64,000 nucleotides of DNA from Cerioporus squamosus (taxonomy: Eukaryota > Basidiomycota > Agaricomycetes > Polyporales > Polyporaceae), in NCBI GenBank assembly GCA_022592435.1, contig JABYQS010000120.1, forward strand, positions 1-64,000, given 5' to 3'. Below, in pieces: positions 23,152-34,422 of this stretch (its first letter is position 1; every line of letters starts with the position of its first letter). A model generated the notes under the pieces. The model did no database searches. It was not told the origin of the DNA and saw nothing but the letters and a program-made list of their open reading frames with translations. The translations under genes were made by a program, and so were the position numbers.

Positions 23152-24674
23152 CTTTGTCGGCACATACGCTTCGACGAAGCTGCCGGGCGATGTCTTTCTG
23201 GTTATCATGGAGTTACAGAGCGACTCTGGCGACGCATCCAGTGTCTCTTCGTTTTCCCGGACGTGTCGAGATCTCCGAGACGTCAGCGCGCGGTTCCTGC
23301 TGAGGGCTGGTGTCACGTTGCGGGACAACGAAGACGTGGTATCCTTCCAACTCTTCATGTCTACACGGGCGGATCGTCAGTTCTCCCATTTCCAACGCCT
23401 TTCTGTGAAGACCGGTTCCCTCTCTGTCGACGCTACACAGGCCCTCCTCCATCTTCTTCCTCAGGCCACTGATCTGAACCGACTCGAGATACATAAGGCC
23501 GAAGCAGTCCTTGGTTCTGATCCGCGACTCCCAGGCGCGTTCGCGGCCCTCACCTGCCTCAAGCATCTCGTGTTCTCCGCGACGGAAGACCCGGATGACC
23601 CCGGATGTGTGGAGATGCTGATGGGTCTCAAGTCGCAGCTGGTCACTGCACACCTCGACCTCCCATCTGCCATGCGGAGCACTCGGCAGTTCGGCCATCG
23701 CAGGTGTCAGTTGGTCAACCCGATCCGCCTCCTCGAACACTCGACCGGCACCCTCACCGAACTCTCTGGTACGAACTTCGAGGCTTGGACGTTGCGCAGC
23801 GACGCGGTATACCCGCACGTCAAGCGTCTTCGGTTCAAGTTCGGGATGTTCCTGGAGATCTCGCGGTACATCCGCTCCTTCCCGAATCTGTCTTCTCTCG
23901 ACTTCGCGTGTGGCATGACCTTCGGCCCCGGTACCATCGAGATATTGGCTGGAACGAACGAGAAGGGTCAGAACGAGGTTGGGTGCTGGACATCGCTGGA
24001 CAATCTGGCGGCCACCTTGACAGACCTTCAAGTCGTCCCGCTCCGCTGCCAGGTCACCACGCTGTTCGTATATGCTTCCGAGAGACATGGAACGACGCGG
24101 CTCAGCCTCCTTGCGGGTATTGTGGCGCGCCACCGGCCCAAGAATCTGCAGCTTGAACTGGACTCGCAGTCGTTTCGCATGCGGACCCTCGCCTCTGCGT
24201 TGCGGCACTCAGAAGCCGCGTCGTACGTGAAGACTTTGGACGTCTACGCCGTGATGAGGGGGAAGGATCGCAACGTCCGTATGGACCCGGATGAGTTCTT
24301 CGTGAGTGCTTCGCTAGTTATCACTCTCCTCTATCTGACTCTATCGCTCCGATCAGGGTCTTGTCATCGACACGATAGAGGAGCTGTCTCTAACATCATT
24401 CAAGATTCATCTCGACCATGAGCAGAAACTTTTCGCCGACTGGCACGCCACCGACTCTTCTGCCCAAGGCCCGCCCGGGGATGACACCCAGGAGTGCGAT
24501 CTGGAGACGAAGTTCGGCAGCTGGGATCCTGCGGACTACATCGCGCGTGCGCGGGAGTCTTGCCCAACACTGAGAGAGCTAGTGGTCGCAATATCCTGTC
24601 CGTGTGCCTCGTCGAAGTTGTTGCTTGCGACGCAGTTCGAACGAGACGATACATGCTCCCAAAGTCTGACATGA
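23152..24674 (+). CDS. F-box-like / leucine-rich protein 2 (5' end uncertain)
   Basis: The main exon runs in frame from the acceptor near 23151 through the first ATG at 23207 to 24301. A 55-nt intron (24302-24356, GTGAGT...GATCAG) joins it to a second exon ending at 24674, so the part from 23207 encodes about 470 residues. Before the ATG the frame reads LPGDVFLVIMELQ, an F-box-type helix, so translation must start in an upstream exon that I could not fix. After it come SFSRTCRDLRDVSARFLLR and leucine-rich segments (FQRLSVKTGSLSV, FAALTCLKHLVFSA, FPNLSSLDFACG). It is a paralogue of the minus-strand gene at 28.7 kb: both have (L/V)IMELQ, a conserved TLFxxAS segment and an intron after DEFF. Confidence 0.75.
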
Positions 24675-25205
24675 GGTGCGTTAACCATGTCCTCCTTGTT
24701 GTGACATATGCTGATCTTCCGTATCGTGGTAGCGAGGGGAGTTGTGCGGTTGTGCGTAATCTTAATCACGGCGCAGCTTGAAGTATACAATGTACGACAT
24801 CCATTGATTCATTGTGCTGAGGTATCAACGGTGACAAGTCCATGTCGGCCTGTACTTTGGAAGATCAGCGTCACAGTAGCGTATCTGCTGCAGCTTAACC
24901 GGTGTTGAGAAGGACAGTATCGTACGCCCCGTTTCCTTGAATAAGTCGAGTTTTGTCAGTGTCTTTTTCTTTGTTCTTTTTGGCGCAGATTCGCCACTGG
25001 CGGAGCAGGATTATCCCGGTCCGGGATAAGCAGGAGACGCCCGTTTGTATGAGTGGCGGGGTGAGTGGCACAAGTATCACTCCTTCCTTCCCTTCCTCCA
25101 CCTCCTCAAGAGTTGGTCCTTCGTACGAATCTGTGAGTCCGTAGCCTGTCCATCCGGCACGGTTCGGTTACTGAAATGCGCAAACAGTGCTACTGGAAGT
25201 TCAGA
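24675..25205. other. Intergenic, no gene recognised
   Basis: Short frames only; tandem intergenic spacer between two plus-strand F-box-like genes. Confidence 0.4.
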
Positions 25206-27146
25206 ATGTCACGAACTAGCGTATTCCCGAATGCTGCAAGCCACAAAGCCATGATGTGCTATGACGTTGTATGCAGCACCTTCGAGACGCTACGGGAAGG
25301 CTTGGTTGAAGAAGACTCGAACGCCGTTCTGTGCAGAGCTGCACTGGGAGCTTGCGCAGTGGTTTGTCGCGCGTGGTCCCAACCCGCGCTGCGATGCCTT
25401 TGGAAGAGGCTCCCGTCGATCGTGCCGATACTCCACATATTCGCTCCCGATGACATACCTTGCCCTCCCTTGTGGGACATTATCCCAGAAGACTATGCTG
25501 AGAAGGTGTGTCGACGCTCTCTCTAGTACTGATAGCGCGGCTCCTCACAACTAATACGTCTGTGGCAGGTCATAGCCACCCAGTTATACAAAAACCGGGC
25601 TTCAGGCCATTGGGACAGGTTCACGCTTTACTCGACGTTCATCGATGGCCTCACTTGGAGAGGGCATTATAACCTGACCCCGACATTCCTGGAGCTCCTT
25701 GGCTTCATCCTCGCGTATAGTCCCAAAGGAACGTTCCTCCCACGTTTAAGAACCCTTGCCTGGACTCCAACCGGGATGTGGGATGCTTCGTTCATCGCTC
25801 TTACCGGGTCACAAGTACGGGAGTTGGTCCTCCGTTACCCAACATTCGTTTTTGGGCGGCACCCCTGGGAACTTGACGACCCGCCCCGGGTAGACGACAC
25901 CCAGTTGCAAGCCATGCTGGGACGCCTAAAAACCTCTTCGCCGCTCGTCGAGTCTCTCCGAGTCGACAGTCCGTTGTCACCCGCAGGATTGAAGTTATGC
26001 CAAACCATCGCATCCTTCGAACACATTCGAGAGGTCGACTTGGCCTTCAGCATCGACACTTCCTCTTTCATCGCGCTCGCCTCCCTGTCTCACATCGCGT
26101 CAATCAAAGTCCATCGATTATTCACGGGCAACACACTTGAAACACAGATCGTTACGTGCTCCCAGCTACACACCCTCGCTGTCAGCGGTGATTGCGCCTG
26201 CCTCACAGACCTGCTGGGTATTATGCGCCTGCCGTCTCTCCGTATGGCATATCTCGCGATCAACGAGCATTCGATCCTATCGCCCCCGAGTGCACCCGAC
26301 TATCCGTCGTGTGTGGCAGCCTTCGCCAACGCTACTGACCCGACCAACTTAGAATGGCTCACCATCTCGCTTGGGAAGAGCGGCGTCCAGGGCTTCATGA
26401 AATGTGCTCGCAGGACCGTTCTCATCGATCTGCTTGGTCCCCTCCTTCCATTCACTGCGCTCAGACATTTCGAGCTCGCATCGATGGTCCTTTATCCTCT
26501 TCCGAACGGCGCACGCCCGTCCTGCAGCTGGTCCACTGTCTTGGATACTCCCTTCTTTGACATGGTGAAGTTCGCCTCTTCGAATTCAGACTTCGAGGCC
26601 ATGGCAAGAGCATGGACAAAGCTCGAGTATTTATCTCTCGAGTCCCTCGTGTGGTATTCAGATCGCCCGGGTTCCTACGAGATCCCGACGGCCGCCATCC
26701 TACACCACTTCTGGCGCCATTGCCCCAACCTGCGCGAGCTCTGCCTCCCATATCTCGACATACTGCATGACGACCCCGCTCAACTACCCACGCCCACGAC
26801 GGAGCACTCTACTCACCCTCTCACCTACCTGCGCGTGGACGCATGTCAGTGGGAGCAAGGACGCGTCGAGCTTTGCTATGAGGAACAACAGGACAAGGAC
26901 TATGCTACGTATCTGTTGCGTTTGTTCCCGAGGTTGGACAAGGTGGAGTGCTGTCGGTTTGTTGCAGCGAAGGAATCGCGCGGAGAGGCGGGATGGGGCA
27001 GGGTGTTCAGACGGGTGTACGACAAGGAGTCGCTCGACAAGGTTCTCCAACGGAGGATTGCGGTTAGACCTCGGGCGCGCGAAACAGGACTGTGGGATGG
27101 CGACAGGATATGTCGGCCCCCATGGCCTCAGGGGTCCTCTGCTTAG
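25206..27146 (+). CDS. F-box-like / leucine-rich protein 3
   Basis: Two exons (25206-25505, 25569-27146) encode about 625 residues. The N-terminus carries the F-box-like pattern CAVVCRAWSQPALRCLWKRLP, followed by PILHIFAPDDIPCP, which aligns with the corresponding segment of F-box-like protein 1. The body consists of leucine-rich units (LPRLRTLAWTP, QVRELVLRYP, FEHIREVDLAFSI, LPSLRMAYLAI, FTALRHFELASMVL, CPNLRELCLPYLDI). The intron falls at the same place as in protein 1, after a conserved D-(E/Y)-A/E acidic segment, supporting common descent by duplication. It probably acts as a substrate adaptor of an SCF ligase; the substrate is unknown. An alternative start lies 30 nt upstream. Confidence 0.78.
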
Positions 27147-27205
27147 TGAACCCTATGATACATTAGTTCACGAATGAGTTCTACATCATTATATAGGTTT
27201 CCGAC

Positions 27206-28746
27206 TCATGCTAAATGGTTATCGGCAAGGTCCATATTGAGCAACTGAACCTCTCTCAACTTGAAAGCGGATACTTGGATTAAGATGCGTTCCAGCTCGG
27301 GGAACATCTGCTTCAACTCGCTGACGAACCGGGTCCCGTCCCAGTGGCGGAGGGCCTCTTCCAGCGAGCATAGTTCGCCACGAGAAGTCTCCACCGATGC
27401 TCCCCGTCGCGCAGTATGGTAGTGTAGCTGACACCGCACATCGAGCTGAAGATAGATGGCCCGTAGCCGGACCAGTGCCTGCACGCATGAGACGAGCCGC
27501 ATCTGTTCGAAGATGAGTGCGCTGGAGTCGTAGACTTGCAGCATGCACTCACGAAGAATTCGTCCCACACTGGATCATCCCCGACGAGCTCCATCTCTAT
27601 GTCGAGATCGAGAACACTGACGAGCTGAGCAGCATCGTTCTCTTGGAAGCGTCCAAGGAAGCTCCTTCCAGCCTTGAAGACTTGCGATGACAAACGCATC
27701 TCGAGATGGGTGGGGCGCGTGTCGGCGAGGACATCCGGTAAGAGAGCTATCGTCCAGTCATTCCATAAGAACGAAGCATCGATGAAGAGCGTCTTCACTT
27801 GTGTGTCCAGTGCCAGGACGTAGATGTACTCAAGCCGTCCTGACACGTACTCCAGGTGGGTCCATCGCTCTCCCGCATCCTCGAGACCGTTGACATTGAC
27901 TTCGCGAAGCGCGAAGAGCTCCGGGGAAAGTCCGATGTCGTCGATCGCAGCCGTGGGTCCCCGGACAATGAGGCGGGAGAGGTTCGGAAAGGCTGAGACA
28001 TAGGGAACGATCCGGGGTTCTTGAAGACGGATCGTGAGCTCCCGCATGCGTGGATACACGACGGGGGATACGCGGGGTAAGAAGTAATCGCATTCGAGGT
28101 ATTTGAGGGTGGATGCAGAGTGGGAGAGCAGGAGGATGACCTCGTCGATGTGGAGGCCGTCGGATGGTAGGTCACCATATCTGTGGAGTCGGAGGGCCAC
28201 CGAGGTCAGCTTCGCATGCATGAATTTGATTACGTGCTCGGAGAACGTCGTGTTGCTCAGAGGACCCAGAAGATGTCCGACTCCAATCTCCATCTCCAGG
28301 CTCTCCAGGCAAGTAAGGGATGCGACGGCATCCGCGAGCAGTAGGTTTGAAGCTAGAATAACTCCAGCATTGAGCAGAGCCAAGTGTCGAAGGTGGGATA
28401 TCCGCTGGAAGATCTGGACGAGAGCACCTCCGGCGACCTCCGAGAAACGATCCATCTGACACTCAATGCAGAGGGAGCGCCTGAGGAGCGGGAAGCGTTC
28501 TTTGGGACGAGCGAGCATGAAGCACGCGAAGGATAGCACCTTCCGGTTGTCCCAAAGCGTGACCTCTCTGTCCAACAGGTACTGCACGCCGCCGCCGCGA
28601 AGTAGGTGGCAGGTGCGCATCATGGAGAGCAGGTCGTTGCGGTAGTCTTCTCGCGCTTGGAGCTCCATGATTAATAGCAGAATATCGAGATCGAGTTTCA
28701 TCATATCTTCCGGAAAGTGGGATGCTAGTGAGCGGCGTGCATTCAT
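27206..28746 (-). CDS. F-box-like / leucine-rich protein 4
   Basis: Two exons (28746-27553, 27502-27206) separated by a 50-nt intron encode about 496 residues. The N-terminal helix LDLDILLLIMELQ and the following MRTCHLLRGGGVQYLL correspond to an F-box. Leucine-rich segments follow (RISHLRHLALLNAG, VASLTCLESLEMEI, ASTLKYLECDYF, VYPRMRELTIRL, FPNLSRLIVRG). It is convergent with F-box-like gene 3, with only 59 nt between their stop codons, and is a divergent paralogue of gene 2, sharing the intron after the DEFF residues. Within-cluster duplication with inversion is the simplest explanation. Confidence 0.78.
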
Positions 28747-31666
28747 AGTCGTGATGGAGACGTGGTTGTCTAACCTTCTCGCGGCAGCTATCGGAAGCGG
28801 CTTTGTGTACAGTATGGTCTGGGGACAACTGGCTGCCTCGGGTTAGCAGCGACCAGTCGTTGCATGGGAAACAGGCTCACCTTGCTGATGACCCTTGAAA
28901 GGTAAAGGGAATACTACCGTAAGAGACGACCGCATGGAGAGTTGCTTTATGCTTCTCCAGCACGGTAAGATCAGTCCGCAAACGACTGGTGATGGTCCTT
29001 CGAGCAGTGGCAGTGGCACAGGCAATGTACAGGGTGCCGTATGGCGCAAACCTTCTACATGTGGGCGTCGGCGCAAACCCAGAATATACTGCATAGACCG
29101 TCATTCGAAGTCAGCTCACAAAGCAGAGCGGTGCGAATAACTATCAAACCTTCCTCCATAGTATGATGTGCGTCCGTCGAGCGATAAATGCTGTCGAATC
29201 GTCGTCCGGTCTCCCATAGACACCTAGATGTCAGCCTGACTGAACATGGTCGAAGCAGCATGTACTAGGGGCCAAGAAACTTGTCAATGCCACCAAACAA
29301 TAGTGCATGGCCGTGGAAGGCTCTCTGGGAGATGGCGGGGGATGAGCGGACCAGCATTGCGAAGTACTAATTATGTTTGCTCAGACAGTGGCGCATAGCC
29401 TTGCGGTGATATAGTGCAGTGAACTCCGCCAACGTTACTGAGGCAGAAAGGGACCTGTACATGGGGCGCAAGGAAACGAGTATCATCAAGTGAAGACCGG
29501 CGACAGCACAGGAGGGAGGTACAATGCGTACTCGGCGGTGTAGCCCTACTGCTGATCGACGCAGTCGGAGGGGTGATTATAGGCTGAGTATCGCCCGTGC
29601 TGTCCAGTCAGGACGTTGCTCAGCGCTCCCTGACTTCTCGAACGTCATTCATGCGTGAATACCGAATCCTAGGTCTCCATGTTAGCGTACTGTGACATTA
29701 TACTTGTACAACATCAAATCGTGAGCCAGGAAGGCTCGAGACAGCACGCAACCCACTAACGCCGACAGCACTCGCACGCATTCCGCGCCAAACTGCGCAA
29801 CACCGTGTTTCTGACGCATTTTTGACACCGCCTGTATGACGACGACTATCTAGACCGCGTCAATTATAGTCTCCGGATCGTTTGGGAACGGACAGTGGCG
29901 TACTCACCAGTGCATACCGCTCAAAGTGATGAGATGGTGTACAGAAGCCCGAGCGAGTCAGCGAGGCCGTGCGGAGTTGCAGACAGCTCCGCAGATTCCT
30001 CGGGGGCGCGAAACTGACTAGTCCCATGGTGGTGGTCCGCCGCCCGTCCGTTTAGACTCACAAACCTGGAGAGCGAGTAATAGACAACGCCCGCTTGCCA
30101 TCGCTCCCCGTGTTCCACTTATTGTCATAGAACCAGAGGCCCTGGGGATAAGAAGGCTAGATGCGAGTGCGTTCCCCGACAAGTAATTGTCTGCGGACAA
30201 CCCATGGATGCGGCACTGCGCCCGGCCATGTTGCGCGCGCGTGCTAGCCCTGAAGACACGTTCATCAATACATTCCAGTCAGACCGAATGATTTGGAAGA
30301 AGGTGCACTCACCTGAACGACTCCCTATGAGTAAAAGCTAGTCTAAGTGGTACCTGTGTCGACGAGCGATCCCCTTCCCGGCAAGTTCTTCTCGGTGTAG
30401 CCATAAATGGTTATCATCGTCGCACAATCGTCGAACGTGTCGAGAACACTATTCAGGGATCGGTCCCGCGGCGATGACGATATGGCCTCCGAGCTGACAA
30501 AGTGTCATCAACCACAGCGTCATCCAGTACGGACAGTCCAGACTGAAGACAGACAACTCACCGGCCTCTGTCGCGGTGCTCGGGTATTCGGGTAGCCGAC
30601 GACACGATATACATCGTCACCTCGATACGCTAGCCGAGCCACCCGTACGCCCACAAATCGCGCATATCGTCCGCATGAGGCGGCATCACGATCCCATCCT
30701 GATGACACAACCTCCGCAACACAAAAAGAACAGGTCGCAAGGCGAACACTACTCCTTCCTATCCGGGGCTCCGAGGTCGCAGACGGCCAGCGTCTAAATG
30801 GTCTCGGCGCCTCGAGGCTTATTGTTGCGGACGGTTTGGGAAGGACATGTGCGTCGCCCGTACGAGATGGACTGCTGAGGCAATGTCGTGTCAATCGCAG
30901 GGCATCGGGTCGTTCGGGATTCATTACGGTGCAATCGTCAAGTCGGGACGGTAGGCCGGACGGACGTCTGACCCTCCAACCTGGACGTCGGACGGTGAGG
31001 CTTGCCGCTTGGACGAGGACCGTTGGGTGAGGAGAGATCGCGACGGGTTCTGCGAGTGTTCTCAGCGATAATGAAGACTGTGTGAGAAGAAGGCAAGAAC
31101 TTACGAGAACGGAAGGTGTCGAAGCGGTTGCACGAGCAACGCCCGCCTTCTGGCCAAAGTCATCACAAAAAAGTTGCCGGACCCACGGGAACGCCACCGA
31201 GCGTCATGTATCGCGATGCGATCTTCAACGGCTCGCGATATATGAGATCTTCCCGGTCCACAGACCCCGACTGACAATAGCGGAGGCCTCAGATGACTCT
31301 GGCCAGAGAAATCCTAGTGCGGATGGGCGCCCTGACTAACACGCGAGCTTGCATGAGGTGCGAGATTCGCAGCACGGAGTTGGAGCCAGAAGCAAGCAAT
31401 CGTATCCGAGCTTGTAGAGCTCCTCGAGGGAGTAGAGAGCTCGCTGTGTGCAGCGGAGTCAAGCGCATCTCCATATACATTGACCGCGTCGGGCCCGTAC
31501 GACGTGCGGCAATAATCCGGTAATCAGCCTCACGCCTGGGCAGAATCTGCCTTCTCGGAAGACAGATTGCCAGGGAGAGCCCTCTTATTGTCAGTGCGAG
31601 CATGTCGTTCCTGACGGCGTGAACGCCCGCCCCTGCCTGACGACGTCGTGCCTACGTCTCGACGAG
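28747..31666. other. Gene-poor 3-kb stretch left of pheromone gene 2
   Basis: Only short overlapping frames, no intron-consistent gene, no obvious transposon protein or terminal repeat. A minus-strand frame at 30520-31197 (225 codons) overlaps plus-strand frames and has no recognisable motif. Long non-coding spacing of this kind is unusual elsewhere in the window except around the pheromone genes. Confidence 0.45.
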
Positions 31667-31674
31667 AATAAATA
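31667..31674 (+). promoter_or_regulatory. TATA box of pheromone gene 2
   Basis: AATAAATA, 145 nt before the ATG, matching the spacing at pheromone gene 1. Confidence 0.5.
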
Positions 31675-31811
31675 CTCGGCATGCTCAGCCTTGGGGAGAC
31701 CCACAGAGAACATCGCTCCTCGACTTCTCGTGCTCCTCAGCCAAGCCCAAGCCTCCGAGCTTGACAGCTCTCTGCTCTACGCTCCTCGCGCATCATCACC
31801 ACTATTCCGCA

Positions 31812-31934
31812 ATGGACGCGTTCTTCACCATCGCCTCGCCCGTCCCCGTTGACGAGCCCTCCGTCGAGGAGATCCTCATCGACGCAGAGTCGACCGGCAC
31901 TTCCGGCAGCCATAGCGGTTGTGTCATCGCATAA
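31812..31934 (+). CDS. Mating pheromone precursor 2 (CaaX lipopeptide)
   Basis: A 40-residue precursor starting MDAFFTIASPVPVDEP and ending TSGSHSGCVIA. CVIA is the CaaX box for farnesylation. The charged-residue position used for N-terminal maturation reads AES, giving a predicted mature peptide TGTSGSHSGC. It is closest to precursor 5 in its N-terminal half (MDAFFTIA..PVPVDEP) but to precursors 3 and 4 in its mature part (GTSGSHSGC). It lies 1.8 kb from pheromone gene 3 in the same orientation. The ATG is chosen from the shared MDAF start; no signal peptide is expected because these peptides are exported by an ABC transporter of the Ste6 type. Confidence 0.93.
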   Translation: MDAFFTIASPVPVDEPSVEEILIDAESTGTSGSHSGCVIA

Positions 31935-31950
31935 AGAACCCACTCACCTG

Positions 31951-32008
31951 GTACGTCAAGCACCCATGTGCTTGTTCGCGAATCCCTGTGGCTGACATGC
32001 CTACGCAG
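31951..32008 (+). other. Putative 3' UTR intron of pheromone gene 2
   Basis: GTACGT donor 16 nt after the stop, GCTGACA branch site, ACGCAG acceptor, 58 nt. One of five such elements. Confidence 0.55.
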
Positions 32009-33597
32009 AGAGGGCCTGTCCCATCACATTCACGATTACGAGCACTCGCTCGACGACTCTTCACGGCATCACCGCAATCTTCGTTCATGGCGCTTTGCCT
32101 TGCATATCGTTATTGGTTTCACTTGTTGCGATAACTTATCACCTTGGCCAGGGGAGTCCGGAGGAGGGGGGGTAGGGGAACCAGTTGACGATGGGTTGGG
32201 TTGACTTCGTTCTGCAGTTTGTCCTGGATGCATCTAGAGACGCCACACATTCCTTGCTTTTGTACAACATGACGACTTACCAGCGACACGCACCTTTGCC
32301 TCGTATTGTAGTAATGAATCTGATCTGACGCATTGGCATGACTGGAACGCGGCGCGAGCAGCCAATGTCGCGGACGGTCCTGAATAGCAGGGAGCCGTGT
32401 ATATGGGCGAATTTACACATGATGTTATCTGAGGTACAATCCTAGTCACCGGCGTCGTCCCACTCAATACACTGTGAACGACTCACTTACCGTACTAGTA
32501 CCGGTCCTAGTCGTTGCGACTATCCTGGCCCATAGGTTCGCACCTTCATCCGCCGTCAATATAAACACTACCGAGCGATAGCACGTCGGAAAGCACGGTG
32601 GTCAAGCAGTAGTTATGGTCGACGAGTTGACAGATTGCGGTCTGCACGCAATTGTGGCCAACACCCTCGCTTGACGCGTCTGCGCCGACCTGCCCTAAAT
32701 AAACAGGAGCATCGGCCCGACCCACCGAAGTCTCATGCATATGGGCCTCAGGCTCAAGCGGCTTTGCGACAACTTCGAGTTCTGTCAAGGTGAAGTGAGC
32801 AGTAACCTCGACCTACGAGTGCCTCTCGCGATGCTGACGGCTGTGACGTTACTTTGCAGTTCTCCAAACTTCAGGCCTTCAAGCTTCAGGACCGAGGCTG
32901 CCGCGCAGAGATGCGTGCTTTCGAGCAATCCAGACTGTAGCGATGTTGGTACGTATCTTCGTTAACTCCTTATGCACCAGGCCCCAAGTTCTAATAAAAT
33001 CATAGTACAAGGTGTTTGACATGATACATCCTCACGGAAAACGGACGGTTGTTGCGACTCTCGTCGGCCATCGGTATTCGTCTTGTGTAGACGGAGACAC
33101 CTCCTGCCCACCATGACCGGACGATATGGATTGCGCCCCTGAGCCTGTGCCGCGGGTCTCAAGCTGCAGGAGAGCGTGACGAATAGCACGCTCATGATAT
33201 CGGCGCGATACCTGAGACCTAGAGTCCAGAGCCTGAACATACGGGAAGTCCGCCATCCATGTCAGTTCATGTCGCACGAACAAGACCCTCGGGGACGTCG
33301 CTCAGGAACACCGGCGTCACATCCGGTGCGAGCCACCTGCTACTCAACGCCGCGCGAACTCTCCGTCTTGTCGACACGGTCTCGGCCCACCCCTTTGGCA
33401 GATGATCGTCTTTCCTCGAACGTACTGGCACGGAACTCAGCTCACAGCGGCGCGAATGCATATGGGCCCAAGCCCGGGCGCTTTGCGTCTATTGTCCGCC
33501 GCATGGCTATTGAACGTGAACCCCCCACCCGGAGCCTGAGCCCGAGCGTGCCTTGCCTTGGTCCAGCCGTCGCCGCGCTCGCCGAGCACACTGCATG
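32009..33597. other. Spacer between pheromone genes 2 and 3
   Basis: No supported gene. Two minus-strand frames at about 32,550-33,280 overlap in different phases and could be a decayed gene, but I recognise no family. Confidence 0.4.
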
Positions 33598-33605
33598 TAT
33601 AAATA
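33598..33605 (+). promoter_or_regulatory. TATA box of pheromone gene 3
   Basis: TATAAATA, 129 nt before the ATG; the best match to consensus among the five. Confidence 0.6.
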
Positions 33606-33726
33606 CGACGCTGGGGGTGTCGAGCTGCGGCCAGCGACATCGTCCTCGATTTGCTACACCGTCCGTCCTCGCAGATACCGCTCCCGCTCTGCAAGCCCCC
33701 ACCAGTCGATCTTCCGCACTATCGAC

Positions 33727-33852
33727 ATGGACGCATTCACCATCGCACCCGCCCTTCCCGCTGAGGTCTCAGCCGATGACGTCGAGATCGCATTCGTCGA
33801 CCAGGAGAGCGTCGGCACCAGTGGCTCCCATAGCGGCTGCATCATCGCGTAG
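33727..33852 (+). CDS. Mating pheromone precursor 3 (CaaX lipopeptide)
   Basis: A 41-residue precursor starting MDAFTIAPALPAEV and ending TSGSHSGCIIA. The CaaX box is CIIA. The maturation position reads QES, predicting the mature peptide VGTSGSHSGC. Its N-terminus (MDAFTIAPALP) is shared only with the frameshifted precursor 4, so the two form a subgroup distinct from the MDAFFTIA type of precursors 2 and 5. The TATA box and downstream GTACGT intron donor fit the common layout. Function as a ligand for a STE3-type receptor is family knowledge; no receptor is in this window. Confidence 0.93.
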   Translation: MDAFTIAPALPAEVSADDVEIAFVDQESVGTSGSHSGCIIA

Positions 33853-33892
33853 CCTGCATCCAACTGCTGCCCGTCTACACCCTAGTAGCATG

Positions 33893-33957
33893 GTACGTCC
33901 TTACCTGTCTTCCTCCACCCCTTCCACATGATTGACACTGCGTCTGGAATTCAATAG
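33893..33957 (+). other. Putative 3' UTR intron of pheromone gene 3
   Basis: Starts 40 nt after the stop in the context CATGGTACGT, branch ATTGACA, acceptor AATAG, 65 nt. The CATGGTACGT context recurs exactly after pheromone gene 5. Confidence 0.55.
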
Positions 33958-34422
33958 GGCACCTGCTCTGTCTTCGCGACAGAGCCACAGCTTTCGTTCC
34001 GGGTTCGTCCCGTATAACATTATACTCTTCGCCTTCGCTGTCACATAAGGAGTTTCTGGTTCGTGGTTCTTGGTTCTTGGTTCATCAAGTTAGAGAGAGA
34101 AGGAAGTCGCGGTGATGGGAGAGGAGCATCGTGCCGGGATGGGTTCTCACTTCGCTGCTTTGGGACATGTTGTATTGTAGTGCATCGTCGGCAGACTTAG
34201 ACCTCCATGCGCAGCGACTTCGATTCGTACCGTGCATTGCGATCGTATGGAGTCAATGAGTGATACCAAGCTCGCAAGCATAGATCTATGTTGTACATGA
34301 TACACGGGTGAGTTCTTCTGTTACAACAGCAGTCGACCGCCCATTGGGAGTCCGTCACTCTACGTGCACTTATTATACACGCACACATTACGTTCATCCC
34401 CTCCCAACCGCACGCAAGCCCC

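Noticed and set aside
23213..24208. 331-codon minus-strand frame opposite F-box-like gene 2
   Set aside because: Charged, low-complexity shadow of the plus-strand exon, which has the F-box/LRR pattern and consistent introns.
30520..31197. 225-codon minus-strand frame in the gene-poor stretch
   Set aside because: No domain, no conserved motif, and several overlapping frames of similar quality on the other strand.
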